Assembly (NCBI GenBank): GCA_024998705.1
Contig: JACOEF010000206.1
Coordinates: forward strand, 1 to 13,783
Source: Nitrospira sp.
GTDB taxonomy: Bacteria > Nitrospirota > Nitrospiria > Nitrospirales > Nitrospiraceae
Direction of reading: 5' to 3'
Length of the DNA: 13,783 nt
The position numbers were made by a program, and so were the translations under genes. The first letter of the stretch is position 1. Each line of letters opens with the position of its first letter. Shown here piece by piece: positions 1 to 7,696 of this stretch. The notes below the pieces were generated by a model. That model was not told the origin of the DNA and did no database searches. It saw nothing but the letters and a program-made list of their open reading frames with translations.

Positions 1-965
1 ATGATATCGCTCGGTTGAGACGGCTGCCCAAGAAACTTGTGGTGGTCGGTGGAGGCATCATTGGGGTTGAGTATGCGTCGATGTTTGCCGCCCTGCAGAT
101 CGAGGTGATCGTGGTGGACAAACGCGAGCGCCTCCTGGAGTTTTTAGACCGGGAGGTGGTCGATGAACTGATGCATCAGATGAGAAAACAACGGGTCACG
201 TTTCGCTTAGGGGAAGCGGTCGAGCGTCTGGAAGTCACCGCCGGTACCTCGAGGCAGGCCGTGGTGCATCTGGAATCGGGGAAATCGATCGTGGCCGATC
301 AAGTCCTGTGTTCGGTCGGACGGATCGGGGCCGCGGGCAAGCTTCACCTCGAGGCGGTGGGGCTGACATCGGATGAGCGGGGACGGATGACCGTCGATCG
401 GCAGTTCAGAACCGCGGTGCCGCACATCTTCGCCGTCGGCGACGTCATCGGTTATCCGAGCTTGGCGTCGACCTCGTTCATGCAGGGGAGGCTGGCGGCC
501 TGTTACGCGTTCGGGGTGGAACCGGGGCCGATGGTCGAGCATCTTCCCATCGGTATCTATGCCAGGCCGGAGATCTCGGCGATCGGCCCGCCGGAACATG
601 AGTTGACGCAGAAGAAGATTCCGTATGAAACCGGCATTGCGCGATACAGGGAAATTGCGCGGGGGCAGATTCTCGGAGATGACAGCGGGTTCCTCAAATT
701 GCTCATCCACCGCGAGGATCAACGGCTGCTGGGCGTCCATGCCGTGGGGACCGGGGCCACGGAGCTGATTCATATCGGACAGGCCGTGATGGAGTTGGGG
801 GGCGGACTCCCCTATTTCTTACGGGCCGTATTCAACTATCCCACCTTGGCGGAGTGTTACAAGGTGGCCGCCCTCGATGCCTTTAATAAATTGTCCCGGC
901 AAACAGAGGGGGGAGAAGGAAGCGTTCCCGCTCCGCATGTTATGTGCGGTGAAGGCGTCCGATGA
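1..965 (+). CDS. sthA: Soluble pyridine nucleotide transhydrogenase SthA-like, 5' end missing
   Basis: This is a flavoprotein of the pyridine nucleotide-disulfide oxidoreductase family that would move hydride between NADPH and NAD+ in the cytoplasm. The frame is open to the left edge from base 3, so about 320 C-terminal residues of a protein usually near 465 are visible; the FAD-binding N terminus is off the window. Visible are the NAD-binding Rossmann loop GGGIIG (about 46-69), the second FAD motif AVGDVIGYPSLAS (from 432) and the dimerisation domain. Near the end, at 831-854, the sequence is FNYPTLAE, where dihydrolipoamide dehydrogenases carry a catalytic HxHPTxxE. Loss of that His, together with PxGIYxxPEIS and HIGQAVME segments, matches SthA as I recall it from E. 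coli. The stop overlaps the Rieske start as ATGA (962-965), implying translational coupling. The tail after FNKL is about 20 residues longer than in SthA. A related disulfide reductase is the main alternative. Confidence 0.85.
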   Translation, partial: DIARLRRLPKKLVVVGGGIIGVEYASMFAALQIEVIVVDKRERLLEFLDREVVDELMHQMRKQRVTFRLGEAVERLEVTAGTSRQAVVHLESGKSIVADQVLCSVGRIGAAGKLHLEAVGLTSDERGRMTVDRQFRTAVPHIFAVGDVIGYPSLASTSFMQGRLAACYAFGVEPGPMVEHLPIGIYARPEISAIGPPEHELTQKKIPYETGIARYREIARGQILGDDSGFLKLLIHREDQRLLGVHAVGTGATELIHIGQAVMELGGGLPYFLRAVFNYPTLAECYKVAALDAFNKLSRQTEGGEGSVPAPHVMCGEGVR

Positions 966-1510
966 CGGGGCACGATGCACAGCCCGACGACGCGCTGGTC
1001 ACCTCGACGCCGGTCGGCACCCGACGCCGGTTTTTTGCGTGGGTCACTAAGATTGCGATGGGTGTCATTGGGGTTGGATTGGCGGTCCCACTCATCAGTT
1101 ATGCGGTGGCTCCGGCCCTGAAGCGGCGTGAGTCCTCGTGGAATGAGATCGGTCCCATCGACCAACTTCCTGCCGGCGAGCCCGAGCAGTTGGAATTCGT
1201 GAACTCGGTCAAGGACGGGTGGCGCACCGCCTCGGTGAAGAAAGTCGTTTGGGCGATCAAGCAACCGGCAGGCTCGGTGGTGGTGTTCTCCCCCATCTGC
1301 CCTCATCTCGGATGCGGATTCCGATGGGACAGTGACGACAAGAAGTTCAAGTGCCCCTGTCACGGCAGTGTCTACGATGTGACAGGCAAGGTGCTCGACG
1401 GACCGGCTCCTCGCCCGCTGGATGTGCTCCCCTCCAAAGTGGAGCAAGGACGACTCTGGGTCACCTACAAGCAATATAAATCGGGGCTTGATCGTCCGGT
1501 CGAATTGTAG
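962..1510 (+). CDS. Rieske iron-sulfur protein of a cytochrome bc-type complex
   Basis: This 182-aa subunit carries the 2Fe-2S cluster that takes one electron from quinol and passes it to a c-type cytochrome in a bc1/b6f-type complex. The N terminus has a twin-arginine-like motif (RRRFF, residues 21-25) followed by a hydrophobic segment at about 26-50, which is the Tat-dependent uncleaved anchor usual for Rieske proteins. The cluster-binding sequence is CPHLGC at 113-118 and CPCHGS at 131-136. By family rules the ligands are C113, H115, C131 and H134, with a C118-C133 disulfide. A proline-rich loop GPAPRP follows at 147-152, as expected. The start ATG overlaps the sthA-like stop (ATGA), and cytochrome b/c begins 21 bases after the stop. 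I leave the symbol empty because petA, petC and qcrA are all used for such genes. The assignment is very secure. Confidence 0.96.
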   Translation: MTGHDAQPDDALVTSTPVGTRRRFFAWVTKIAMGVIGVGLAVPLISYAVAPALKRRESSWNEIGPIDQLPAGEPEQLEFVNSVKDGWRTASVKKVVWAIKQPAGSVVVFSPICPHLGCGFRWDSDDKKFKCPCHGSVYDVTGKVLDGPAPRPLDVLPSKVEQGRLWVTYKQYKSGLDRPVEL

Positions 1511-1531
1511 CGGCGTTCAGGATAGGAGACC

Positions 1532-2977
1532 ATGGCAGGAAAACTCTATGACTGGTTCGATACCCGACTGAAGTTGAAGCCCCTTGGGCAGACGCTGTTG
1601 GATGAACCGATTCCCGGCGGAGCCAGCTGGATCTATGTGTTTGGGTCGGCCACCCTGTTTCTGTTCTGCCTCCAGGCCACGACGGGCATGTTTCTGGCGC
1701 TCTATTACGTGCCGTCGCCGGATGCCGCCTATGACACCGTGCAGTTTATCCAGCAGGAGGTCCAGTTCGGGTGGTTTGTCCGGGGGCTGCACCATTGGGG
1801 GGCATCGGCCGTGATGGTCGCCATCGGGTTGCACCTCCTCCAAGTCTATCTGTACGGCGCCTATAAACGTCCACGTGAGGTCATGTGGATGGTCGGCATC
1901 GGTCTGTTGTTGCTCATGCTGACCTTCGGCTTTACCGGGTATCTGCTGCCGTGGGACCAGAACGCCTATTGGGCGACCCAGGTCGGGACCAACATGGTGG
2001 CCTCGGTGCCGTTCGTCGGAGACATTCTGGTGCGGCTGTTGCGCGGGGGCGAGTCCTTAGGCGCCTTGACGCTCTCTCGCTTTTTCGCCCTGCATACTCT
2101 GTTTTTGCCGTCGCTCATCGTCGGCGGGATCCTGCTCCATCTGTTCATTCTGCGACGCGTCGGCCCCGCAGGTCCGTGGAACGAGGAGGAAGCGCGGCAG
2201 AGAAGCGAGACGTTCTATCCCCGCCAGGTCTATATGGATGCCGTGGTGATGCTGGTCCTCTTCCTGGTTCTGGCGGTGCTGGCCGGCACGATTGAGTTTC
2301 CGTTGGCCGACCGAGCGGACCCGGCCGATCACACCTTTACGCCTGTCCCGGAATGGTACTTCCTCTTCTTCTATCAGCTGCTGAAATACATGTCCGGGCC
2401 GCTGGAACCCTTGGCCACTTGGGGCTTACCGATCCTGGTCATCCTGGGATTATTGTTGTTGCCGTTCTTGGATCGCAATAAGGAACGGCGCCCACGCTCA
2501 CGTCCGGTGGCCGTGTTCGCCCTCACGATGTTCCTTGTGACCATTTTCACGTTGCTCGGGATCTCGATCCGGGACCTCCACGCGCTCCCCAAAGTGGATC
2601 CGTCCCTGGCGCGTGGAAAGGTGCTCTTCGCGCAGCATCATTGTCTCGCCTGTCATAGCCTGCATGGAGAGGGTGGCAAGGTCGGACCGGATCTCTCCTA
2701 TGTGGGCGATCGGCGGACGGATCGTGACTGGCATATTCGCCATCTCCGGGACCCGGCATCGGTCTCGCCCGGGTCCATCATGCCGAAATTTCCCCTGTCC
2801 GACCGGGAGGTCAATGACTTGGCCAGTTTTCTGTTGAGCTTGAAGGGTGCGGCCGCCGATCCGACGAAAGGCGCACTTGATACAGAGGCCACGGAATATG
2901 CCGCGGTGCCGTCTGTCGGCGTCGCGTGGTCCTGCCGGGTCTGTTTGTGGGCTGAAGAAAGAAAGGAACTGCTATGA
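1532..2977 (+). CDS. petB: Cytochrome b (b6-type) fused to a C-terminal cytochrome c domain
   Basis: This 481-aa membrane protein is the quinol-oxidising, haem b-bearing core of a bc-type complex, with its own c-type haem. Seven membrane helices can be drawn: about 33-58, 83-108, 117-137, 184-208, 234-253, 295-313 and 325-345. Haem b ligands are H87/H101 in helix B and H188/H203 in helix D; the 15-residue step in helix D is the b6-type spacing (14 in bc1-type cytochrome b). The PEWY quinol-oxidation motif is at 273-276. Seven helices put the C terminus on the periplasmic side, where residues about 355-440 form a mono-haem cytochrome c with CLACH at 371-375 and a probable Met ligand in SIMPKF (M417). 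The Cys that binds haem ci in b6 appears to be Val36. An RBS-like AGGAG lies at 1524-1528, somewhat close to the ATG. The stop overlaps the next ORF as ATGA. The last 40 residues are not recognisable. Confidence 0.95.
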   Translation: MAGKLYDWFDTRLKLKPLGQTLLDEPIPGGASWIYVFGSATLFLFCLQATTGMFLALYYVPSPDAAYDTVQFIQQEVQFGWFVRGLHHWGASAVMVAIGLHLLQVYLYGAYKRPREVMWMVGIGLLLLMLTFGFTGYLLPWDQNAYWATQVGTNMVASVPFVGDILVRLLRGGESLGALTLSRFFALHTLFLPSLIVGGILLHLFILRRVGPAGPWNEEEARQRSETFYPRQVYMDAVVMLVLFLVLAVLAGTIEFPLADRADPADHTFTPVPEWYFLFFYQLLKYMSGPLEPLATWGLPILVILGLLLLPFLDRNKERRPRSRPVAVFALTMFLVTIFTLLGISIRDLHALPKVDPSLARGKVLFAQHHCLACHSLHGEGGKVGPDLSYVGDRRTDRDWHIRHLRDPASVSPGSIMPKFPLSDREVNDLASFLLSLKGAAADPTKGALDTEATEYAAVPSVGVAWSCRVCLWAEERKELL

Positions 2978-3339
2978 CGCGCAACATTCTGAGCACCGTC
3001 TTCCTGATCTCGCTGGTGTCCTGGTCTGCCCTCGTGCATGCGGAGGTGTCTGGGTCGGACCGTCCTCGTGGTGACGCCCTCTTGGGATCATCCGGCAAGG
3101 CCCCCGCGCGGCAACATTCCTGGGAGGGGTGGCTCAACCATGGCGTCCGTGAGGTTACGCCGGCGTCGCCGATGCCACCACGCAGCCCCGACCTCGGCCG
3201 GGCGACGGCGCCGCTGACTCCCTCGATCGGGCCCGGATCCGGACTGGTCGGACCGGAAGGCGGCCGCGCGTCAGACCGGTGGCGATCACCGCGCGACAGC
3301 GCGTTCGGCGAGCCTGCCGCCGAGCGGCGTACGCGATAG
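2974..3339 (+). CDS. Small secreted protein of unknown function
   Basis: I do not recognise this 121-aa product. It begins with a clear Sec-type signal peptide: a short basic n-region (MTR), a hydrophobic core to about residue 20, and a likely cleavage site after VHA (residues 21-23). The mature part of about 98 residues is rich in Pro, Gly, Arg and Ser, without cysteines, helices or a known motif, and looks disordered. Its ATG overlaps the cytochrome b/c stop as ATGA and has a good ribosome binding site (AAGGA, 2963-2967, six bases before the ATG), so translation is well supported even though the family is unknown. By position it could be a periplasmic accessory of the bc complex, but nothing in the residues shows that. 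The C-terminal third is strongly basic and could be poorly conserved or decayed. Confidence 0.55.
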   Translation: MTRNILSTVFLISLVSWSALVHAEVSGSDRPRGDALLGSSGKAPARQHSWEGWLNHGVREVTPASPMPPRSPDLGRATAPLTPSIGPGSGLVGPEGGRASDRWRSPRDSAFGEPAAERRTR

Positions 3340-3372
3340 AACCCTCGTGGCAGTCGTCATCGCAGGAGCGAT

Positions 3373-3489
3373 ATGAACAGGATCCCGAGCAGGCGGTGGA
3401 CCCCCAGGCCGCCCGACGTGACAAGGCAGACGTTCCTCATGGATTCCAAAGGGGCCTTCACGCCCGCGATCGGAACCGTCCGTCCGTGA
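3373..3489 (+). CDS. Possible 38-aa ORF coupled to mlaA
   Basis: This short frame starts at an ATG with an AGGAG (3364-3368) four bases upstream and ends in a TGA overlapping a GTG at 3486 that is in frame with mlaA (GTGA). The 38-residue product is basic and proline-containing, with no signal peptide or recognisable motif. It is in the same frame as the secreted ORF that stops at 3337-3339, so it could also be a leftover tail of a once longer gene. The support is only the ribosome binding site and the stop/start overlap, which echoes the other overlaps in this cluster. It may be a coupling leader for mlaA, or chance. Confidence 0.3.
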   Translation: MNRIPSRRWTPRPPDVTRQTFLMDSKGAFTPAIGTVRP

Positions 3490-4451
3490 GGGGAGGGCAA
3501 GGGGCACGCGCGACGGCCGCAGACGATCGTGAGAACCCGCCAGGACGGAGGGGGCGACTCGGGGTGCTGTTCGGCGTGATGGCCCTGCTCGTCGCAGGAT
3601 GTGGCACGGTGCCGGGCCGCCTCTCGCCGGTCGACTCGGCGGCGGTGTCCGGATCGTCACACCGCCTGGCCAGCGTAGAACCGGACGGGGTCTCTTCACC
3701 GGCGGGGGCTGGTAGTCGGTCTGATCAGCAACCGGAGGAGGACGAGTATGACGATCCCTTCGCGCGACTCGACGAGACGACGTCGGCGGACGACACCGAT
3801 CCGTGGGAACCGTTTAATACGGTGATGTTCGAATTCAACCGGACCGTGGACAGGTACGCGCTGAAGCCTGTCGCTCAGTTCTATAACTTTGTGCTGCCGG
3901 ACGCGGTACAGATCGGAATCGACAACTTCTTTCGAAATGTACGCTTCGTGCCGCGGCTGATGAACAATGTGTTGCAGGCGAAGGCGAAGGGAGCCGGGAT
4001 TGAGATGGGCCGCTTCCTCATCAACAGCACGCTGGGTCTCGGCGGGTTCTTCGATCCGGCGAAACATCTCTGGCAGCTGAGTACGCCGGATGAAGACGCC
4101 GGCCAGACGCTGGCGGTCTACGGCATGAAGCCAGGCCCCTATCTGGTGCTGCCGTTTCTCCCGCCGCTGACCCTGCGGGATGGCATTGGATTTGTGGTGG
4201 ATCTGGCGCTGGATCTGATCAACTGGCTGGTCTTTCCCATCATCGAAGTGAAACACATCCCCTCGATCGTGGCGCATAAGAATCGAGTCACCTCCACGAT
4301 CGCGCAATTCGGAACCCGGGTCGGGATGATCACGAACGACCGGTCGCTTAATCTGGAGACGTGCCAGGGGGTGGAAGCCGCAACGCTCGACCTGTATGCG
4401 GCGGTGCGGAATGCCTATGGACAGAAGCGCGCGAAGGCGGTTCGAGAATAG
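3486..4451 (+). CDS. mlaA: MlaA (VacJ) family outer-membrane phospholipid-transport lipoprotein
   Basis: MlaA is the outer-membrane lipoprotein of the Mla pathway that removes misplaced phospholipids from the outer leaflet and passes them to periplasmic carriers. With a GTG start at 3486 the protein has 321 residues. It shows a basic stretch (RRGR, 21-24), a hydrophobic segment and a lipobox ending LVAGC with the lipidated Cys at 39. About 65 residues of acidic, Ser/Gly-rich linker follow before the MlaA domain, which opens at DPWEPFN (W107). Family hallmarks are RYALKPVAQFY, RFLINSTLGLGGFFDPA and DEDAGQTLAVYGMKPGPYLV, each conserved in order. The frame stays open back to 3279, but that upstream part looks non-coding; GTG 3486 is chosen because it gives a sensible n-region and a GTGA overlap. 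No start with an ideal ribosome binding site is visible. No mlaBCDEF gene is in the window. The family is sure, the start is not. Confidence 0.9.
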   Translation: MRGGQGARATAADDRENPPGRRGRLGVLFGVMALLVAGCGTVPGRLSPVDSAAVSGSSHRLASVEPDGVSSPAGAGSRSDQQPEEDEYDDPFARLDETTSADDTDPWEPFNTVMFEFNRTVDRYALKPVAQFYNFVLPDAVQIGIDNFFRNVRFVPRLMNNVLQAKAKGAGIEMGRFLINSTLGLGGFFDPAKHLWQLSTPDEDAGQTLAVYGMKPGPYLVLPFLPPLTLRDGIGFVVDLALDLINWLVFPIIEVKHIPSIVAHKNRVTSTIAQFGTRVGMITNDRSLNLETCQGVEAATLDLYAAVRNAYGQKRAKAVRE

Positions 4452-4484
4452 GGGCGCCTGCCTGCCCGTGGTAACCAGTAAGGG

Positions 4485-4491
4485 AAGGAGG
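4485..4491 (+). promoter_or_regulatory. Ribosome binding site of the manC-like gene
   Basis: A perfect AAGGAGG lies five bases before the ATG at 4497. It fixes the start of the guanylyltransferase-like gene and shows that the gene was built to be translated despite its internal stop. The 45-base gap between mlaA and this gene holds no recognisable terminator. Confidence 0.75.
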
Positions 4492-4496
4492 GACAG

Positions 4497-5483
4497 ATGA
4501 CACATCAAAACAACCAAGGGAACACGTGGTCCATCGTGTTGGCGGGTGGCGAAGGCACGCGAGTGGGATCCTTCGTCCAGCGATGGTTGGGCCGGTCGAG
4601 ACCGAAGCAATTTTGTACCTTTGTCGGCACACGGTCCCTGCTTCAGCATACCGTGGATCGGGCCGCGTGCCTCACACCGGCGGCGCAGTCCATCCTGGTC
4701 ATTGCGCAGTCCCATTGTCAGGAAGCCATGACGCAACTGGACGGGCGCGGGGTCGGGACGGTGTTGTTTCAGCCTGCCAACAGGGATACAGCGGCCGGCG
4801 TGTTTTTACCGTTGACCTACGTACGGGCGCGCGATCCCCAGGCGACCGTGATCATCTATCCGTCCGACCACTTCGTCTATCCGGAAGGGCGGTTTCTCGC
4901 CACCGTGCGGAATGTGGTCTTGGTGACCGAGCGGCTCCATGACCGTATCGTCTTACTCGGCGTGGCACCCGATCGGCTCGAATTGGATTATGGCTGGATT
5001 CTACCCGGGGAACGACTCACCGATGCTGGAGCGAATCCGGTTCAGGCGGTGCGGGCCTTTCTCGAAAAGCCCACGGCGTAGGAGGCCGATGAGGCTCTGG
5101 CGACTCATGGACTCTGGAATACGATGGTGATGGTGGCCAAGGTGGAGACGCTCTGGAGCCTGGGGCAGCAATGTTTCCCCGAACTGGTGGAGCGGTTCGA
5201 ACGACTCGGTCGGGCCATCGGGACATCGGAGGAGGCTCAGACCTTGGAGTCGATCTATCAGACCATGCCGAACAAGAATTTTTCTTCCGATCTCCTCCAG
5301 CGTGTGCCGGATCGAGTGGCGGTGACGGAGCTCACGAATGCGTTATGGAGCGATTGGGGACGGCCGGAGCGCATTGCTGAGGCGCTACGTCGGACCGGCC
5401 TGACACCAACCTTTCCATTAGATGCCCTTGACAGTCCGTTCGCGCCGATTCATCAGGCGAGTCCGGTTGCCGTAAAGATGTGA
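4497..5483 (+). pseudogene. manC: Mannose-1-phosphate guanylyltransferase-like gene interrupted by in-frame TAG
   Basis: The gene encodes a sugar-nucleotide pyrophosphorylase that would make GDP-mannose from mannose-1-phosphate and GTP for cell-surface polysaccharide. The first 194 residues carry the nucleotide-binding LAGGEGTR (15-22), RPKQF (35-39), QPANRDTA (92-99), the metal-site region YPSDH (121-125), DYGWI (164-168) and FLEKP (188-192). A TAG at 5079-5081 then ends the frame. The same frame continues without another stop to 5483 for 133 more codons and resumes family sequence at once: a GLWNTMV segment follows EKP as it does in intact homologues. So this is one gene of about 328 codons with a single nonsense codon and no shift of frame. 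The first in-frame ATG after the stop (5124) lacks a ribosome binding site. It could be a real loss, a sequencing error (CAG, AAG or GAG read as TAG), or suppressed. The exact sugar specificity is inferred. Confidence 0.8.
5079..5081 (+). other. Premature in-frame amber codon in the manC-like gene
   Basis: The TAG sits directly after codons for EKPTA and before codons for EADEALATHGLWNT. Family sequence on both sides is in the same frame, so one base substitution explains the break. A lesion here removes the C-terminal part of the nucleotidyltransferase fold. Confidence 0.85.
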
Positions 5484-5541
5484 GCGGGGTCATGGCATCC
5501 TCAGGGGGAGCACGCACCGCGGGAAAACGATGTGTAGACCG

Positions 5542-5547
5542 AAGGAG
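5542..5547 (+). promoter_or_regulatory. Ribosome binding site choosing the transketolase start
   Basis: AAGGAG lies ten bases before ATG 5558. An upstream GTG (5480) is in frame and overlaps the preceding TGA, but it has only a weak match before it and would add 26 residues with no family similarity. This site favours 5558. Confidence 0.6.
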
Positions 5548-5557
5548 TCCAGTCGCG

Positions 5558-7663
5558 ATGAAGGCGCAATCGATAGACCAACAATGCATCAACACCATCA
5601 GGACCTTGTCGATGGATGCGGTCCAACAGGCGAATTCCGGACATCCCGGCACGGCCATGGCCCTGGCTCCCGTGGTCTATTGGCTGTGGCAGCATTTCCT
5701 GCGTTTCGATCCGCAAGATCCGATCTGGCCCGACCGCGACCGGTTCGTGCTCTCGATCGGACATGCGTCCATGCTGCTCTATTCGCTGCTCCATCTCACC
5801 GGAGTGAGGGCCGTCAATCCCGCGTATGAAACCGTGGGAGACCTGTCGGTCACGCTGGATGACATCAAGAAGTTCCGGCAACTGGAGAGCAAGTGCCCAG
5901 GCCATCCGGAGTATCGCTGGACGTCAGGAGTGGAAACGACAACCGGTCCTTTAGGGCAAGGCATAGCCACGAGTGTGGGGATGGCCATGGCCGGCCGGTG
6001 GATGGGTGCGTACTTCAACCGACCTGGCTTTCGGATGATCGATTATGACGTCTACGCCCTGTGCGGCGACGGTTGCATGATGGAAGGTGTGACGGGAGAG
6101 GCGGCCTCGTTGGCCGGCCATCTCAAACTGTCCAATCTCTGCTGGATCTACGACAACAACCACATCACGATCGAAGGGAGCACGCGTCTGGCCTTCAGTG
6201 AAGATGTGGCGACCCGTTTCAGCGCCTATGGGTGGAATGTGACACGGGTCTCCGATGCCAACGATCTGATGATGCTCGACCGCGCCATGAGAGCGTTTAA
6301 GGAGTGCGAAGATCGGCCCACCTTGATCATCGTCGATAGCCATATCGCTTATGGGGCGCCACATAAACAGGACACCAGCGCCGCGCATGGGGAGCCGTTG
6401 GGCGACGCAGAAATCACACTGGCGAAGCGCTCGTATGGCTGGCCGGAGGAGGCACAGTTTCTCGTGCCGGACGGGGTGCCGGAACATTTTCAGAGTCTCA
6501 TGGGAGAACGCGGGCGAATGGCGCGGGAGCAGTGGATGATGCGATTTGCCGCGTATCGGTCGGCGTACCCGGAGTTGGCAGACGACTTGTATCGAATGCA
6601 GCATCGGGAGCTTCCTCGCGAGTGGGAGCGAGATTTGCCGAGTTTTCCGGTGGATCAGAAGGGGCTGGCCGGACGGGATGCGTCGGCCAAGGTGTTGAAC
6701 GCCGTGGCGGGTCGAGTCCCCTGGCTGATCGGAGGCTCGGCAGACCTGGCCCCCTCGACCAAGACTCGGCTCGTGTACGACGGCGCCGGCGATTTTTCTG
6801 CCACCGACTATAGCGGTCGCAATCTGCATTTCGGGGTACGCGAACATGCCATGGCGGCGATCCTCAACGGCTTGTCTCTCTCTAAAGTGCGGGCCTTCGG
6901 ATCGGGCTTTCTCATTTTCAGCGATTACGCGAAACCGGCGATCAGGCTCAGCGCGATCATGGAGATTCCCGTGATTCATGTGTTCACGCACGACTCGATC
7001 GGCGTGGGGGAAGATGGTCCCACCCATCAGCCCATCGAACAGTTGGCGTCGCTGCGAGCGATTCCCGGACTCCTGGTGGTTCGGCCGGCCGATGCCAATG
7101 AAGGTGTGGAGGCCTGGCGGGTCATCATGTCCCTTCATCATGAGCCGGCCGCACTCGTGCTCAGCCGACAGGCGCTTCCGACCCTGGACCGTACGAAATA
7201 TGCTTCGGCATCCGGCCTGGCACGGGGGGCCTATGTGTTAGCCGAGGCGCCGGGCGGACAGCCGGAAGTCTTGCTGCTGGCGACGGGGAGCGAAGTGTCG
7301 CTCTGCTTGGCAGCCTACGAATGCCTCATCGCGGAAGGGGTGCAAGTCCGTGTGGTGAGCATGCCGTGCTGGGAGCTGTTCGAACGGCAGAGTCCAGCCT
7401 ATCGCGACCAGGTGATTCCGCCGCATGTGACGGCTCGGATTTCCGTCGAGGAAGCCGCCACGATTGGATGGGATCGCTATGTGGGGGCGGCGGGGATGAG
7501 CATCGGGATGGACACATTCGGCGCCTCGGCACCCTTGAAGGAGTTGCAACGGAAGTTCGGGTTTACCCCTGATCGCGTGATGGCTGCGGTCAGGGAGCAG
7601 TTGGTTACAGACCCGTCGCGCGAGAAACCAGTTCATCGGACGAGTGCATGGAGAGAAGTGTAA
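5558..7663 (+). CDS. tkt: Transketolase
   Basis: This thiamine diphosphate enzyme moves two-carbon units between ketose and aldose phosphates in the non-oxidative pentose phosphate pathway (and the Calvin cycle where present). From ATG 5558 it has 701 residues, slightly above the usual 650-680. The TPP-binding N-terminal domain shows GHPG (28-31), GPLGQG (130-135), the ThDP/metal motif GDGCMMEG (170-177) and N201-H202 in YDNNHITIEG. The pyrimidine-binding domain has VREH with the catalytic Glu at 429, followed by DSIGVGEDGPTHQP. A C-terminal transketolase domain, containing LLLATGSEVSL, completes it. These features distinguish it from DXP synthase. It begins 74 bases after the broken manC-like gene and ends 33 bases before the transaldolase/isomerase fusion, with which it shares pathway and probably transcript. 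A GTG at 5480 overlapping the preceding stop is an alternative start. Confidence 0.96.
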   Translation: MKAQSIDQQCINTIRTLSMDAVQQANSGHPGTAMALAPVVYWLWQHFLRFDPQDPIWPDRDRFVLSIGHASMLLYSLLHLTGVRAVNPAYETVGDLSVTLDDIKKFRQLESKCPGHPEYRWTSGVETTTGPLGQGIATSVGMAMAGRWMGAYFNRPGFRMIDYDVYALCGDGCMMEGVTGEAASLAGHLKLSNLCWIYDNNHITIEGSTRLAFSEDVATRFSAYGWNVTRVSDANDLMMLDRAMRAFKECEDRPTLIIVDSHIAYGAPHKQDTSAAHGEPLGDAEITLAKRSYGWPEEAQFLVPDGVPEHFQSLMGERGRMAREQWMMRFAAYRSAYPELADDLYRMQHRELPREWERDLPSFPVDQKGLAGRDASAKVLNAVAGRVPWLIGGSADLAPSTKTRLVYDGAGDFSATDYSGRNLHFGVREHAMAAILNGLSLSKVRAFGSGFLIFSDYAKPAIRLSAIMEIPVIHVFTHDSIGVGEDGPTHQPIEQLASLRAIPGLLVVRPADANEGVEAWRVIMSLHHEPAALVLSRQALPTLDRTKYASASGLARGAYVLAEAPGGQPEVLLLATGSEVSLCLAAYECLIAEGVQVRVVSMPCWELFERQSPAYRDQVIPPHVTARISVEEAATIGWDRYVGAAGMSIGMDTFGASAPLKELQRKFGFTPDRVMAAVREQLVTDPSREKPVHRTSAWREV

Positions 7664-7682
7664 TCCTGTCACGACCATCTTC

Positions 7683-7688
7683 AAGGAG
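7683..7688 (+). promoter_or_regulatory. Ribosome binding site of the tal-pgi fusion
   Basis: AAGGAG lies eight bases before ATG 7697, an optimal spacing, in the 33-base gap after transketolase. It supports the chosen start over the in-frame ATG eight codons later. Confidence 0.75.
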
Positions 7689-7696
7689 ATACCACA

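Noticed and set aside
2850..2977. Frameshift at the end of cytochrome b/c, because the last 40 residues are unfamiliar
   Set aside because: The cytochrome c domain is complete before this point, the stop overlaps the next start as ATGA, and no other frame offers a better ending.
3279..3485. Upstream extension of the mlaA frame to 3279
   Set aside because: It adds 69 basic and Gln-rich residues before the lipoprotein signal, which would stop export, and it overlaps the secreted ORF by 61 bases.
5089..5130. Restart ORF just after the manC-like TAG, with GGAGG before ATG 5089
   Set aside because: It is in another frame and stops after 13 codons, so it cannot rescue the C-terminal half.
5951..7141. 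396-codon minus-strand frame opposite transketolase
   Set aside because: Antisense shadow; composition and lack of motifs do not support a protein.
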